This document shows, piece after piece, positions 9,014 through 16,722 of a stretch of 53,207 nt of DNA; positions within the stretch are counted from its first letter, which is position 1; each line of letters begins with the position of its first letter. The translations under genes were made by a program, and so were the position numbers. The DNA comes from an uncultured Clostridia bacterium (lineage in GTDB: Bacteria > Bacillota > Clostridia > TANB77 > CAG-508). The stretch is taken from positions 1-53,207 of the forward strand of contig CALXVH010000009.1 of the NCBI GenBank assembly GCA_944391965.1, written 5' to 3'. Below the pieces are notes generated by a model. It searched no databases and had not been told where the DNA came from. It was given only the letters and a program-made list of their open reading frames with translations.

Positions 9014-9181
9014 ATGAAAAAAATCAGAGAATGTTTTTATCGGTTGTTTAACGTTATTGAATATCTGGTTTTTGATCATCATTGGGATGATGACATTGAG
9101 ATGATGGTAAGAGGAGATGTGAGGACAGAATTATTATGGTTCTTACTAATCTTACTTGCAATCATCGTTTTTGCGATTTAG
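9014..9181 (+). CDS. Small unknown membrane protein, 55 aa
   Basis: I do not recognise this protein. It begins MKKIRECFYRLFNVIEY, has a central charged segment HHWDDDIEMMVRGD and ends in a single hydrophobic span (about residues 38-54), so it is probably tail-anchored. The start is fixed by GAGGAGGG at 8998-9005; an in-frame TTG at 8987 and ATG at 8996 lie upstream of or inside that site. It has its own promoter (8941-8969) and a strong hairpin behind it, so it is a single-gene unit. That makes a real gene likely despite its size. Confidence 0.65.
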   Translation: MKKIRECFYRLFNVIEYLVFDHHWDDDIEMMVRGDVRTELLWFLLILLAIIVFAI

Positions 9182-9192
9182 ATCGTACCCAA

Positions 9193-9240
9193 AAGCACAC
9201 TGTCTTTAGTAGTACTAAGATAGTGTGCTTAAAACTTTTT
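9193..9240 (+). terminator. Terminator behind the 55-aa gene
   Basis: AAGCACACTGTCTTTAGT (9193-9210) pairs with ACTAAGATAGTGTGCTT (9214-9230) with one bulge. A short T-run follows six bases later, so the stem is strong but the tail is not canonical. Confidence 0.6.
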
Positions 9241-9250
9241 ATGTATAAAT

Positions 9251-9279
9251 TTGCTAATAATTCTACATAATAATATAAA
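9251..9279 (+). promoter_or_regulatory. Promoter candidate for the BofC-domain gene
   Basis: TTGCTA (9251-9256), 17-bp spacer, TATAAA (9274-9279), 24 bp before the start codon. The boxes are weaker than for neighbouring promoters, and a sporulation sigma factor could also read this region. Confidence 0.4.
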
Positions 9280-9303
9280 ACAGTTAGAAGGCAGGAGATT
9301 TAT

Positions 9304-9894
9304 ATGAGCAAATTTAAAATAGTTTTAATATCAATATTTACAATAGCATTGATAATATTAACAAGTGCTGTAGTATATCAGAATATAAAATATGATAAAT
9401 TGGCAAAAGAAGAAGAGAAAGTGACAGATGAATGCATTTATGAAAACAACGAGATTGAGAATGATATAGACGAAATAAAAGTAAGTGAGACAGAAACTAA
9501 GGTATCGCCAAATGCAGAACTAGTTATAAAAAAAAATTATAAAGAATGTGGTCATACTACAGAAGAAAAAAGGAATGTAGCAAATGACATGGTAAACAAA
9601 ACACAAGAAGAAATTGAAAAATTATATCCTGATTATAAAGTAGAGAGTTTTTTAAATAATAAAATAGTTTTAATAAAAGAAGAAGAAGGGCAATGTGACG
9701 AACATTATATTGTAAGAGATGAAAATAGCAATATTATGATTTATAAGATCCTTGGTGACGGGACAGAAGAAATATATCAAAATACAGGTATATCAACAGA
9801 ATATTTGCCAGAAACAGATAAAATAAGTTTAAGAGATGGAATAAAGGTTTTTGGACGAGAGAATTTGAATAGTATTATAGAAGATTTCGAATAA
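9304..9894 (+). CDS. BofC C-terminal domain protein, membrane anchored
   Basis: A 196-residue protein with an N-terminal membrane anchor (about residues 5-25), an acidic linker, then a domain resembling the C-terminal domain of BofC. The matching parts are NAELVIKKNYKECGHTT, EEIEKLYPDYKVE, CDEHYIVRDE and ISTEYLPETDKISLRDGIKVFG. In Bacillus, BofC inhibits SpoIVB signalling in the sigma-K checkpoint between forespore and mother cell. Clostridial proteins with only this domain are common and their role is not settled. The start follows GCAGGAGATTTAT. It is monocistronic and ends in a terminator shared with pgsA. The domain call rests on pattern recall. Confidence 0.68.
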   Translation: MSKFKIVLISIFTIALIILTSAVVYQNIKYDKLAKEEEKVTDECIYENNEIENDIDEIKVSETETKVSPNAELVIKKNYKECGHTTEEKRNVANDMVNKTQEEIEKLYPDYKVESFLNNKIVLIKEEEGQCDEHYIVRDENSNIMIYKILGDGTEEIYQNTGISTEYLPETDKISLRDGIKVFGRENLNSIIEDFE

Positions 9895-9933
9895 AATTAG
9901 TTGTGAATAATAGTATATACTAAAATTAAGTAA

Positions 9934-9968
9934 CAAAAGACAGTTCTATTTTTTAGAACTGTCTTTTG
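9934..9968. terminator. Bidirectional terminator between the BofC-domain gene and pgsA
   Basis: CAAAAGACAGTTCT (9934-9947) pairs perfectly with AGAACTGTCTTTTG (9955-9968), with T-rich flanks on both strands. The TAG stop of pgsA (9946-9948, minus strand) lies inside the stem. Confidence 0.8.
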
Positions 9969-10545
9969 TTTTGTCTACAAATTGTTCATTTATTTTCAAA
10001 TTTTCTTTCTTTAAATATCCTTGCATATAAAAAGCTTTTATATACATAATTAAAGAAAAGATTGTAGAAATTAATGCTAAGTAATAAATGTATATACTAA
10101 AGTCAAATGAAAAATCAAATTGTTTTATAAACAATGAACATACAATAGCTATATAAAATAATACTGTAGCAAGTTTTCCATACCATCTACTTGAAACAAC
10201 TAATTCCTTTCCATATAGGAATGAAGCTCCTGCAACCATAATAAATTCTTTTAAAACAACTATAATAATTATCCACATAGGAATTATATCTTTTATAGCC
10301 AAAGTTCCTAAAGTTATTATTTGAGTACATTTATCTGCCAAGGGATCAATTAGTTTTCCAAAATTGGTAATAAAATTAAATTTCCTTGCAATGAACCCAT
10401 CTAATATATCTGTTAAGCCTGATATTGTAAAAATAATAAAGGCTGCAATATATGAATCATAAACTAAGTTTAATACAATAAAAGGTATAAGTATAAATCT
10501 AAATATTGTTAATATATTAGGAATTTGTTTAGCAATTTTTTTCAT
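9946..10545 (-). CDS. pgsA: CDP-diacylglycerol-glycerol-3-phosphate 3-phosphatidyltransferase
   Basis: PgsA condenses CDP-diacylglycerol with glycerol-3-phosphate, the committed step to phosphatidylglycerol in the membrane. The 199-residue protein has several hydrophobic spans and the full CDP-alcohol phosphotransferase motif: D49-G50-x2-A53-R54-x8-G63-x3-D67-x3-D71. It starts with MKKIAKQIPNILTIFRF, typical for PgsA. It is translated from ATG behind GGAGGATT, 13 bp downstream of clpE on the same strand, so the two genes probably share a transcript. A related CDP-alcohol transferase cannot be wholly excluded, but the N-terminus favours PgsA. Confidence 0.9.
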   Translation of the reverse strand: MKKIAKQIPNILTIFRFILIPFIVLNLVYDSYIAAFIIFTISGLTDILDGFIARKFNFITNFGKLIDPLADKCTQIITLGTLAIKDIIPMWIIIIVVLKEFIMVAGASFLYGKELVVSSRWYGKLATVLFYIAIVCSLFIKQFDFSFDFSIYIYYLALISTIFSLIMYIKAFYMQGYLKKENLKINEQFVDKTKDSSKK

Positions 10546-10558
10546 CTATAATCCTCCA

Positions 10559-12916
10559 TTATAATATTGTAAATGTTAATTCATCATTTTCCAAATCTAC
10601 TTTTACGGTATTACCATTATTTATTTCTTGCCTTAATACCTTTTCAGATAATTCATCTTCAACATAACGTTGTATAGCTCTTCTTAAAGGTCTTGCACCA
10701 TATTTTAAATCTGTTCCTTTTTTCATTAAATATTTTTTAGCTTCATCGCTTACGATTAAACTGATATTTTTATCTGCAAGGGCTTTACTTGTATCTGCAA
10801 GCATTATATCAACAATTTGGATTAGTTCATTTTCTGTTAAACTATCGAAAATAACAATTTCATCAACTCTATTTAAAAATTCAGGTCTAAATGTTTCTCT
10901 AAGACTAGATTCTATTTTTTCTTTATTGTAAGTTTTTGATGAGTTAAAACCAATAGAATTTATATTAACATTTGATCCAACATTTGATGTCATTATAATA
11001 ATTGTATTTTCAAAACTTACTGTATTTCCTTGTGAATCTGTAAGTCTACCATCATCTAATATTTGTAATAATATATTAAATACATCTGGATGAGCTTTTT
11101 CTATTTCATCAAAAAGTACAATTGAATAAGGCTGTCTTTTTACTTTTTCTGTTAATTGGCCAGCATCATCATATCCAACATATCCTGGAGGTGAACCAAT
11201 TAATTTTGAAGTAGAATTACTTTCCATGTATTCTGACATATCAATTCTTATAATCATTTCTTCATTTCCAAACATCTCATATGCTAATGATTTAGCAAGT
11301 TCTGTTTTTCCAACACCTGTAGGTCCTACAAATATAAAAGATGGTGGTCTTTTTGTGCTTTTTAAACCAGCACGATTTCTTCTTATTGCACGAGCAACAC
11401 TATTTACTGCTTCATTTTGACCAATTATCCTAGTATGAAGATTTTTTTCTAAATTTAACAATTTATCTGTTTCAGCCTCTGTTATTTTTGTTACAGGAAT
11501 TTTAGTCCAGCTTTCTATAACTTGTGCAATATCCTGAACGGTTAAGTTTGGTACAATAATATTTTTCTGAATATCATCAATTTCTTGAATGATTGAACAT
11601 TCTGTGGCCTTTAATTTTGCTGCTTTTTCATAATCTTGATTAGAATCAGTTTCGGTAGTGGCTTTTGCACTTTCTGCAGCGATTTCTTCTTGTTCTTCTT
11701 TTACTTCTTGTAATCTCTTTTTTAATACTTGTAGTTTAAATAAGTCTTGATTATTTAAATTAATTCTAGAACAAGCTTCATCTAAGATATCAATTGCTTT
11801 ATCTGGTAAAAATCTGTCATGTATATATTTTTCTGACATTGATACAGTTTTTTCTATAACTTCTTTAGAAATTTTTACACCGTGAAATTTTTCATAATAT
11901 TGTTTGATTCCCTCTAATATTTCTACAGTATCTTGAATAGTAGGTTCTTGAACAATTATAGGTTGAAATCTTCTTTCTAAAGCAGAATCTTTTTCGATAT
12001 ATTTTCTATATTCTTTTAAAGTAGTTGTTCCAATTAATTGAATCTCTCCGTTAGCTAGAGAAGGTTTTAATATATTAGCAGCATTCATAGAATGATCTGC
12101 ATCTCCAGCTCCGATAATATTATGGATTTCATCTATTACTAATATAATATTACCAAGTTCTTTACATTCGTCTACTAAAGATTTAATTCTTGCTTCGAAT
12201 TGTCCTCTAAATTGTGTTCCGGCTATTAAAGCGGTCATATCTATTAAATAGACTTCTTTGTCTAATAATTTTGGTGGAACTTCTTTATTTGCTATCTTTA
12301 TTGCAAGTCCTTGAGCTAAAGCAGTTTTACCAACACCTGGTTCACCAATTAAACAAGGGTTATTTTTTGACCTTCTATTTAAAATTTGAATCATTCGCTC
12401 TATTTCTTTATTTCTACCAATTACATTATCTAATTCATTATTTTTGGCTTTTTGTGTTAAATTTGTACCATATGAATCTAAGAATTTTCTTTTCTTTTTC
12501 TTGTTTTTAGAATTTCTTTTTTGTTGTTTAGTATTAGTATTTTCAGATTCATTAGAATCAGTATTAGGTGTTATAAAACCAGCGAATAATGATTCTAATG
12601 GCATGCCATTTAAGTTTTTATCTGTAGAATCGTCATCTTCAAGAGAGTTAGGGTCATTACCTAAATTAACCAAATTTAAAGATTCTAAATTTAGATTTTT
12701 AGATAAGTCCTTAAAAAGTGATTCTATTTGATTAGACATATTATTATCTCTATTATTATTTAGAAGGTTATTTTGTTTTGAAATAACATCTAATGGGTCA
12801 ATTCCTTTTTTCTTTGCACAATCATAGCATAAACCCTTTAAAGATTCTTTTCCATCTTTATCTATAGAATTTATAAATATGATTGCAGTATTCTTTTTAC
12901 ATTCTGAACAAATCAT
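10559..12916 (-). CDS. clpE: ATP-dependent Clp protease ATP-binding subunit, ClpE-like
   Basis: A 785-residue HSP100/Clp ATPase that would unfold substrates for ClpP. The N-terminus is a zinc finger (C3-x2-C6 and C30-x2-C33) instead of the Clp-N repeats of ClpC, which points to ClpE. A low-complexity linker follows. AAA domain 1 has Walker A GEPGVGKT (191-198) and VIDEIHNIIGAG. Next come a coiled middle region with a UVR-like stretch (DYEKAAKLKA), then AAA domain 2 with GPTGVGKT, a sensor region and the C-terminal D2-small domain. AAAGGAGA precedes the ATG. Family members are usually CtsR-controlled; only a poor CtsR-like site is visible here. Confidence 0.85.
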   Translation of the reverse strand: MICSECKKNTAIIFINSIDKDGKESLKGLCYDCAKKKGIDPLDVISKQNNLLNNNRDNNMSNQIESLFKDLSKNLNLESLNLVNLGNDPNSLEDDDSTDKNLNGMPLESLFAGFITPNTDSNESENTNTKQQKRNSKNKKKKRKFLDSYGTNLTQKAKNNELDNVIGRNKEIERMIQILNRRSKNNPCLIGEPGVGKTALAQGLAIKIANKEVPPKLLDKEVYLIDMTALIAGTQFRGQFEARIKSLVDECKELGNIILVIDEIHNIIGAGDADHSMNAANILKPSLANGEIQLIGTTTLKEYRKYIEKDSALERRFQPIIVQEPTIQDTVEILEGIKQYYEKFHGVKISKEVIEKTVSMSEKYIHDRFLPDKAIDILDEACSRINLNNQDLFKLQVLKKRLQEVKEEQEEIAAESAKATTETDSNQDYEKAAKLKATECSIIQEIDDIQKNIIVPNLTVQDIAQVIESWTKIPVTKITEAETDKLLNLEKNLHTRIIGQNEAVNSVARAIRRNRAGLKSTKRPPSFIFVGPTGVGKTELAKSLAYEMFGNEEMIIRIDMSEYMESNSTSKLIGSPPGYVGYDDAGQLTEKVKRQPYSIVLFDEIEKAHPDVFNILLQILDDGRLTDSQGNTVSFENTIIIMTSNVGSNVNINSIGFNSSKTYNKEKIESSLRETFRPEFLNRVDEIVIFDSLTENELIQIVDIMLADTSKALADKNISLIVSDEAKKYLMKKGTDLKYGARPLRRAIQRYVEDELSEKVLRQEINNGNTVKVDLENDELTFTIL

Positions 12917-12975
12917 TAATTAAGTTCTCCTTTATTGAAAATTTATATTTTATACAATATATATAATACTATATT

Positions 12976-13003
12976 ATTATACCACAATAGTCAATGTTTT
13001 CAA
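12976..13003 (-). promoter_or_regulatory. Promoter of clpE
   Basis: On the minus strand TTGAAA (13003-12998) and TATAAT (12981-12976) are 16 bp apart, 60 bp from the start codon. The -35 region overlaps GTCAA and TTCAAA half-sites. Confidence 0.65.
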
Positions 13004-13025
13004 ACAATATATCTAGTTAAAAAAG

Positions 13026-13054
13026 TTGAAAATTATATATCTAAATGTTATAAT
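13026..13054 (+). promoter_or_regulatory. Promoter for the RsiV-like gene
   Basis: TTGAAA (13026-13031), 17-bp spacer, TATAAT (13049-13054), 27 bp before the start codon; divergent from the clpE promoter. Confidence 0.7.
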
Positions 13055-13081
13055 TAAAATGAAGTTAGAAAAGGAGTACAT

Positions 13082-13921
13082 ATGAGAAAAGTAAAAATAC
13101 CTAAAGCACAAATATTTTGTTTTATTCTCATAATGATTGTTTGTATAATAGCTATTGTAGAAGCTTTATATTATGTAATGAATGGTGATATTAAAGAAAA
13201 TGAAAATGTAGGAGATAATAATACAAATGATATAGAAATCTCAGAAATGAATTTAGTAGAAAATTTTGATGATTTATTTCAAAATACATTTGAAAATACT
13301 AATACATCAGAGAATGCTGAAAAAATAACAGTAGATAAAGACTATGTATATACAGAATATGAAAAACAAGAAATTAATTCTGGAAACTATGAAATAGATG
13401 TAAATATCCCTACAATTAATATAAATTCAGAAGAAGTAAAATCATATAATGAGGAAATAAAACAAATATTTCAAGCGAAATCAGAAAGTATACTAAATGG
13501 TGGGGCAGATAGATCAATATATTCTGTAGATTATGAAGCATATTTAAATAATAATATTTTATCTGTAGTAATAAGATCAACACTAAAAGAAGGAAGTAAT
13601 CCACAAAGATTAATTGTACAAACATATTGTTATGATATTAAAGAAATGAAAAAAGTTGAATTCCAAGATATTATGAAAATTAAAAACTTAGATACAGCTA
13701 CAGCACAAGATAAAATAACAAGACAAATGCAAGGAAAACAATCAGAAGCAAAAGCTTTACAAGACTTAGGATATCCTGCTTATATAAGAGATTTACGAAG
13801 TGAGAGATATGACGTGGAAAATATTTCTAATTTCTTTATGGATGATAATAATAATGTTTATGTTATATATGCATATGGTAATTCTGAAAATACAGATGTA
13901 ATAGATATAATTATATTTTAA
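13082..13921 (+). CDS. Membrane-anchored extracellular protein, RsiV/DUF3298-like
   Basis: A 279-residue protein with one N-terminal membrane span (about residues 11-34), an acidic Asn-rich linker and an extracytoplasmic domain from about residue 90. The domain pattern (NIPTININSEEVKSYNEEI, SVDYEAYLNNNILSVVI, then a region around VEFQDIMKI) resembles the DUF4163/DUF3298 extracellular region of RsiV-type proteins. In RsiV this region binds lysozyme. Here the N-terminus is too short for an anti-sigma domain and no sigma factor gene is adjacent, so an anti-sigma role is doubtful. Own promoter at 13026-13054 and terminator at 13921-13952: a single-gene unit. Confidence 0.5.
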   Translation: MRKVKIPKAQIFCFILIMIVCIIAIVEALYYVMNGDIKENENVGDNNTNDIEISEMNLVENFDDLFQNTFENTNTSENAEKITVDKDYVYTEYEKQEINSGNYEIDVNIPTININSEEVKSYNEEIKQIFQAKSESILNGGADRSIYSVDYEAYLNNNILSVVIRSTLKEGSNPQRLIVQTYCYDIKEMKKVEFQDIMKIKNLDTATAQDKITRQMQGKQSEAKALQDLGYPAYIRDLRSERYDVENISNFFMDDNNNVYVIYAYGNSENTDVIDIIIF

Positions 13922-13952
13922 AAGCAACAATCTTTTCATTGTTGCTTTTTTT
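13921..13952 (+). terminator. Terminator of the RsiV-like gene
   Basis: AAAGCAACAAT (13921-13931) pairs with ATTGTTGCTTT (13938-13948), followed by Ts. It starts on the last base of the stop codon. Confidence 0.8.
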
Positions 13953-14215
13953 GTTGATTCTCTATAAGTATGAAAATATAGAGTTAATTACAATAAAAAA
14001 AGAAGCACTTTGTAGTGCTTCTTTTTTGAAAATAAAAGGGGATGTTTTTAAACATACAGTCAGTAATTGGAGTAATAAGTATTACTGACTTCTTTTATAA
14101 TATACCAATGAATTTTGTTCATTTTGTGAACTTAAAGTGATATATTTGAAAAATATAATTTGATTAGCTAAAATTTTTATGGACACGAAATATTTAATTA
14201 CGTGTCCATTATAAA
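13922..14215. other. Convergent intergenic stretch with four hairpins
   Basis: No gene is visible in these 294 bases between the RsiV-like gene (plus) and htrA (minus). They hold the 13921-13952 terminator, a bidirectional terminator at 13996-14027, a hairpin AGTCAGTAAT/ATTACTGACT (about 14059-14093), and ATGGACACG/CGTGTCCAT (14179-14209) just behind the htrA stop. That many terminator-like stems may be remnants of deleted genes. Confidence 0.6.
13996..14027. terminator. Bidirectional terminator-like hairpin
   Basis: AAAAAAGAAGCACT (13996-14009) pairs perfectly with AGTGCTTCTTTTTT (14014-14027) around TTGT, with a T-tract for either direction. Confidence 0.7.
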
Positions 14216-15448
14216 CTAATTATTGTCAGATGGTTGTTCTTGTAATGTGACTTTTATGTCCATTTCTTTTCCATTTCTGTTTATTTTTAAAGTGATTTCA
14301 TCACCAATTTGATGTTGATTTTTTATATTATTCAATTCGTCCATGCTTGTTATAGAAGTTCCGTCTATTCCTGTTATAACATCACCAGCTCTTATACCAG
14401 CTTTTTCAGCTGCACCAAATGCTTCGACAGAAACTACATAAACTCCTTGTACTAGATTATTAGCTTTTGCAGTTTGTTCATTTAAGTCTCTACCAGTTAA
14501 ACCTATATAAGGTCTTGCAACTTTTCCATTAGAAATCAATTGTTCAAATATTGGTTTGGCAGAATCTATTGGAATTGCAAATCCCATACCTTCAACACCG
14601 GTTCCATTTAATTTTAATGTATTTATACCAATAACTTTACCTTCACTATTTACTAATGCACCACCACTATTACCAGAATTTATAGCAGCATCTGTTTGGA
14701 TAAGATTATATGTGTTTCCATCTGTACTTTGTACTGTTCTGTTAACAGCACTTATAATTCCAGAAGTTACAGAACTTTGCATTCCTAAAGGAGTACCAAT
14801 AGCCATTGCAAATTCTCCAACAACTACACTACCTGAATCTCCTAATTCTGCGGGAGTTAAATCGTTTTTATCTATTTTAATAACAGCTAAGTCTGTTTGT
14901 GAATCTGTACCAATAACTTTTGCTTCATATTCTGTTGTATCATTATATAATGTTACTGTAATTTTAGTAGCTTCAGAAACTGCATAATAAGAAGAAGAAT
15001 CGCTAGAACTAACAACATGGTTATTAGTTAAAATATAACCGTCTTCGCTAAGTATTATTCCAGATCCTTCTGCAGCTGCAGCTTGTGAACCACTAAAAAT
15101 AGAATTTACAGTGTATTGTACTTTTATTCCAACTATTGATGGTAAAACTTTTGCTGCAACATTTGTTGCTGTATCAGAATATCCTGATAAAGATACTAGA
15201 TTTTGAGTTCCTACAGCTTGTGTAGAGGTTGTTTTAGTATTTGAAGATGAGCCTATTATACTATTTCTAATTGTTGGTATGCCAAAACAAGTTCCAACTA
15301 CTAAAGCGGCACCTATAACTCCTGAACAAAATGGAATTAAAACACTTTTTCCAAAACCTGTTTTTCCTTTTTCTTTAAAAGCTTTACTATTTTTTGGCGG
15401 AAAATTAAATTTTTTATTTTCAACATTTTTTTGCTTATTCTCTTCCAT
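14216..15448 (-). CDS. HtrA/DegP-like membrane-anchored serine protease
   Basis: A 410-residue trypsin-like surface protease for envelope quality control. It has a basic cytosolic N-terminus, one membrane span at about residues 36-57, a Ser/Thr-rich linker, and the S1C protease domain with all three catalytic residues: His in LTNNHVV, Asp in TDLAVIKI and Ser in NSGNSGGAL. One C-terminal PDZ domain (RPYIGLTGRDL to ITLKINRNG) follows. The upstream ATG at 15463 is part of the ribosome binding site (ATGGAGGT), so the ATG at 15448 is used. A candidate promoter (TTGTAT, 16 bp, TATAAG) lies just upstream on the minus strand. HtrA, HtrB and DegP cannot be told apart here. Confidence 0.92.
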   Translation of the reverse strand: MEENKQKNVENKKFNFPPKNSKAFKEKGKTGFGKSVLIPFCSGVIGAALVVGTCFGIPTIRNSIIGSSSNTKTTSTQAVGTQNLVSLSGYSDTATNVAAKVLPSIVGIKVQYTVNSIFSGSQAAAAEGSGIILSEDGYILTNNHVVSSSDSSSYYAVSEATKITVTLYNDTTEYEAKVIGTDSQTDLAVIKIDKNDLTPAELGDSGSVVVGEFAMAIGTPLGMQSSVTSGIISAVNRTVQSTDGNTYNLIQTDAAINSGNSGGALVNSEGKVIGINTLKLNGTGVEGMGFAIPIDSAKPIFEQLISNGKVARPYIGLTGRDLNEQTAKANNLVQGVYVVSVEAFGAAEKAGIRAGDVITGIDGTSITSMDELNNIKNQHQIGDEITLKINRNGKEMDIKVTLQEQPSDNN

Positions 15449-15540
15449 TAAAATTACCTCCATTTTTATTATCTTATACTAAACTAATTAAAAGATACAA
15501 TAGTTTTGTGAAAAAACTGTGAAAAATGTGTATTTCTTTA

Positions 15541-15569
15541 TTGTAATAATGAAAAAAAGAATATATAAT
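15541..15569 (+). promoter_or_regulatory. Promoter of the pilin-like gene
   Basis: TTGTAA (15541-15546), 17-bp spacer, TATAAT (15564-15569), 21 bp before the ATG at 15591. Confidence 0.6.
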
Positions 15570-15590
15570 AAGAGAAAATTGGAGGGAAAT

Positions 15591-16028
15591 ATGAGAAAAA
15601 AAGGTTTTTTAAATCTTAAATTAATATTAATTGTGTTAATAATAGTTGTATTAGTAATAGTAGCAGTTTTTTATGTGAAAAATAGTTTACATGACCAAGA
15701 ATTGCAAAGTTTGAGTACAACTATGTTGCAAATACAAGCTAAAGCAAAAGTTATAAATGAAAGAAATAAAGTAAATAATACGAGTGATTATATAGGAAAA
15801 GATATAACAGAAGAACAACTAAAAAAATTAAACATAGAAAATAATGGAAAAGTAAAAGTTTTAGGTGAAGAAGAATTAAAAAATTTAGAGGTTACAGAAA
15901 CAAAACCAAATCAAGACTTTGTAATAAATTATGAAACAGAAGAAGTATATTATTTAGAAGGGTATCAAACAGATAATAAGAATATAATTTATTCTTTAAC
16001 TGATATCAACAGTCTAGCAGTAGAATAA
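15591..16028 (+). CDS. Single-pass membrane protein with pilin-like N-terminus, unknown
   Basis: A 145-residue protein of unknown function. A short basic start (MRKKGF) leads straight into a long hydrophobic helix (about residues 9-31), then a helical, mostly charged extracytoplasmic part. That layout resembles type IV pseudopilins, but the hallmark Glu at position +5 after the cleavage site is not present (GFLNLKLILIV instead of GFTLIE-type). The start is set by GGAGGG at 15581-15586. An in-frame ATG far upstream (15519) has no ribosome binding site and falls before the promoter. It precedes rnhB by 10 bp, so the two are probably co-transcribed. Confidence 0.55.
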   Translation: MRKKGFLNLKLILIVLIIVVLVIVAVFYVKNSLHDQELQSLSTTMLQIQAKAKVINERNKVNNTSDYIGKDITEEQLKKLNIENNGKVKVLGEEELKNLEVTETKPNQDFVINYETEEVYYLEGYQTDNKNIIYSLTDINSLAVE

Positions 16029-16038
16029 TGGAGGAAAA

Positions 16039-16671
16039 ATGAAAGAGAAAGAAGAGGAAAGACTAAAAGAATTAAAAAAAATAGAATTAGCTTATCATAA
16101 AAATGGGATAAAATATATTGCTGGTATAGACGAGGCTGGAAGAGGGCCACTGGCTGGACCTGTTGTAGTAGGATGTGTAATAATGCCTGAAGATTCGATG
16201 ATAGAAGGAATAAATGATTCTAAAAAAGTTTCAGAAAAGAAGAGAGAAAGATTATATGACGAAATTATAGAGAATGCAGTAAGCTGGTCAGTTGCAATAA
16301 TAGATAGAAAAGATATAGATGAACTTAATATTCTTAATGCTACTAAAAAAGGTGTTACAGAAGCAATAAAAGGTTTAGAAATAAAACCAGAATTAATTTT
16401 AGTTGATGCTCTAAATGGAATAGATACATGTAATATAAAATATGATTCTATAATTAAAGGTGATGCAAAATGTTATAGCATTTCTGCAGCATCAATACTG
16501 GCTAAAGTTACGAGAGATAGAATAATGAGACAATGGGATGAAGTTTATCCTCAATATGGATTTGCAAAACATAAAGGTTATGGAACAAAAGCACATATAG
16601 AAGCTCTTAAAGAATATGGACCATGTCCAATACATAGAAGAACTTTTATAAAACATTTTGTTGATGAATAA
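16039..16671 (+). CDS. rnhB: Ribonuclease HII
   Basis: RNase HII nicks the RNA strand at ribonucleotides embedded in DNA, starting ribonucleotide excision repair and removing primers. The 210-residue protein has the signature GIDEAGRGPLAGPVV with catalytic Asp31-Glu32, a second acidic site in ELILVDALNG, and the C-terminal KHKGYGTKAHIEALKEYGP block. Length is normal. Translation starts behind GGAGG, 10 bp after the preceding gene. Confidence 0.95.
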   Translation: MKEKEEERLKELKKIELAYHKNGIKYIAGIDEAGRGPLAGPVVVGCVIMPEDSMIEGINDSKKVSEKKRERLYDEIIENAVSWSVAIIDRKDIDELNILNATKKGVTEAIKGLEIKPELILVDALNGIDTCNIKYDSIIKGDAKCYSISAASILAKVTRDRIMRQWDEVYPQYGFAKHKGYGTKAHIEALKEYGPCPIHRRTFIKHFVDE

Positions 16672-16722
16672 ATACTTAAGAAAGTTGCACTTTAGTAACA
16701 ATAAAATATAATATGGAGAAAA

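Noticed and set aside
13922-14215. Hidden small gene in the RsiV-htrA gap
   Set aside because: A GGGG-containing stretch near 14037 looked like a ribosome binding site, but no reading frame of useful length follows before stops.
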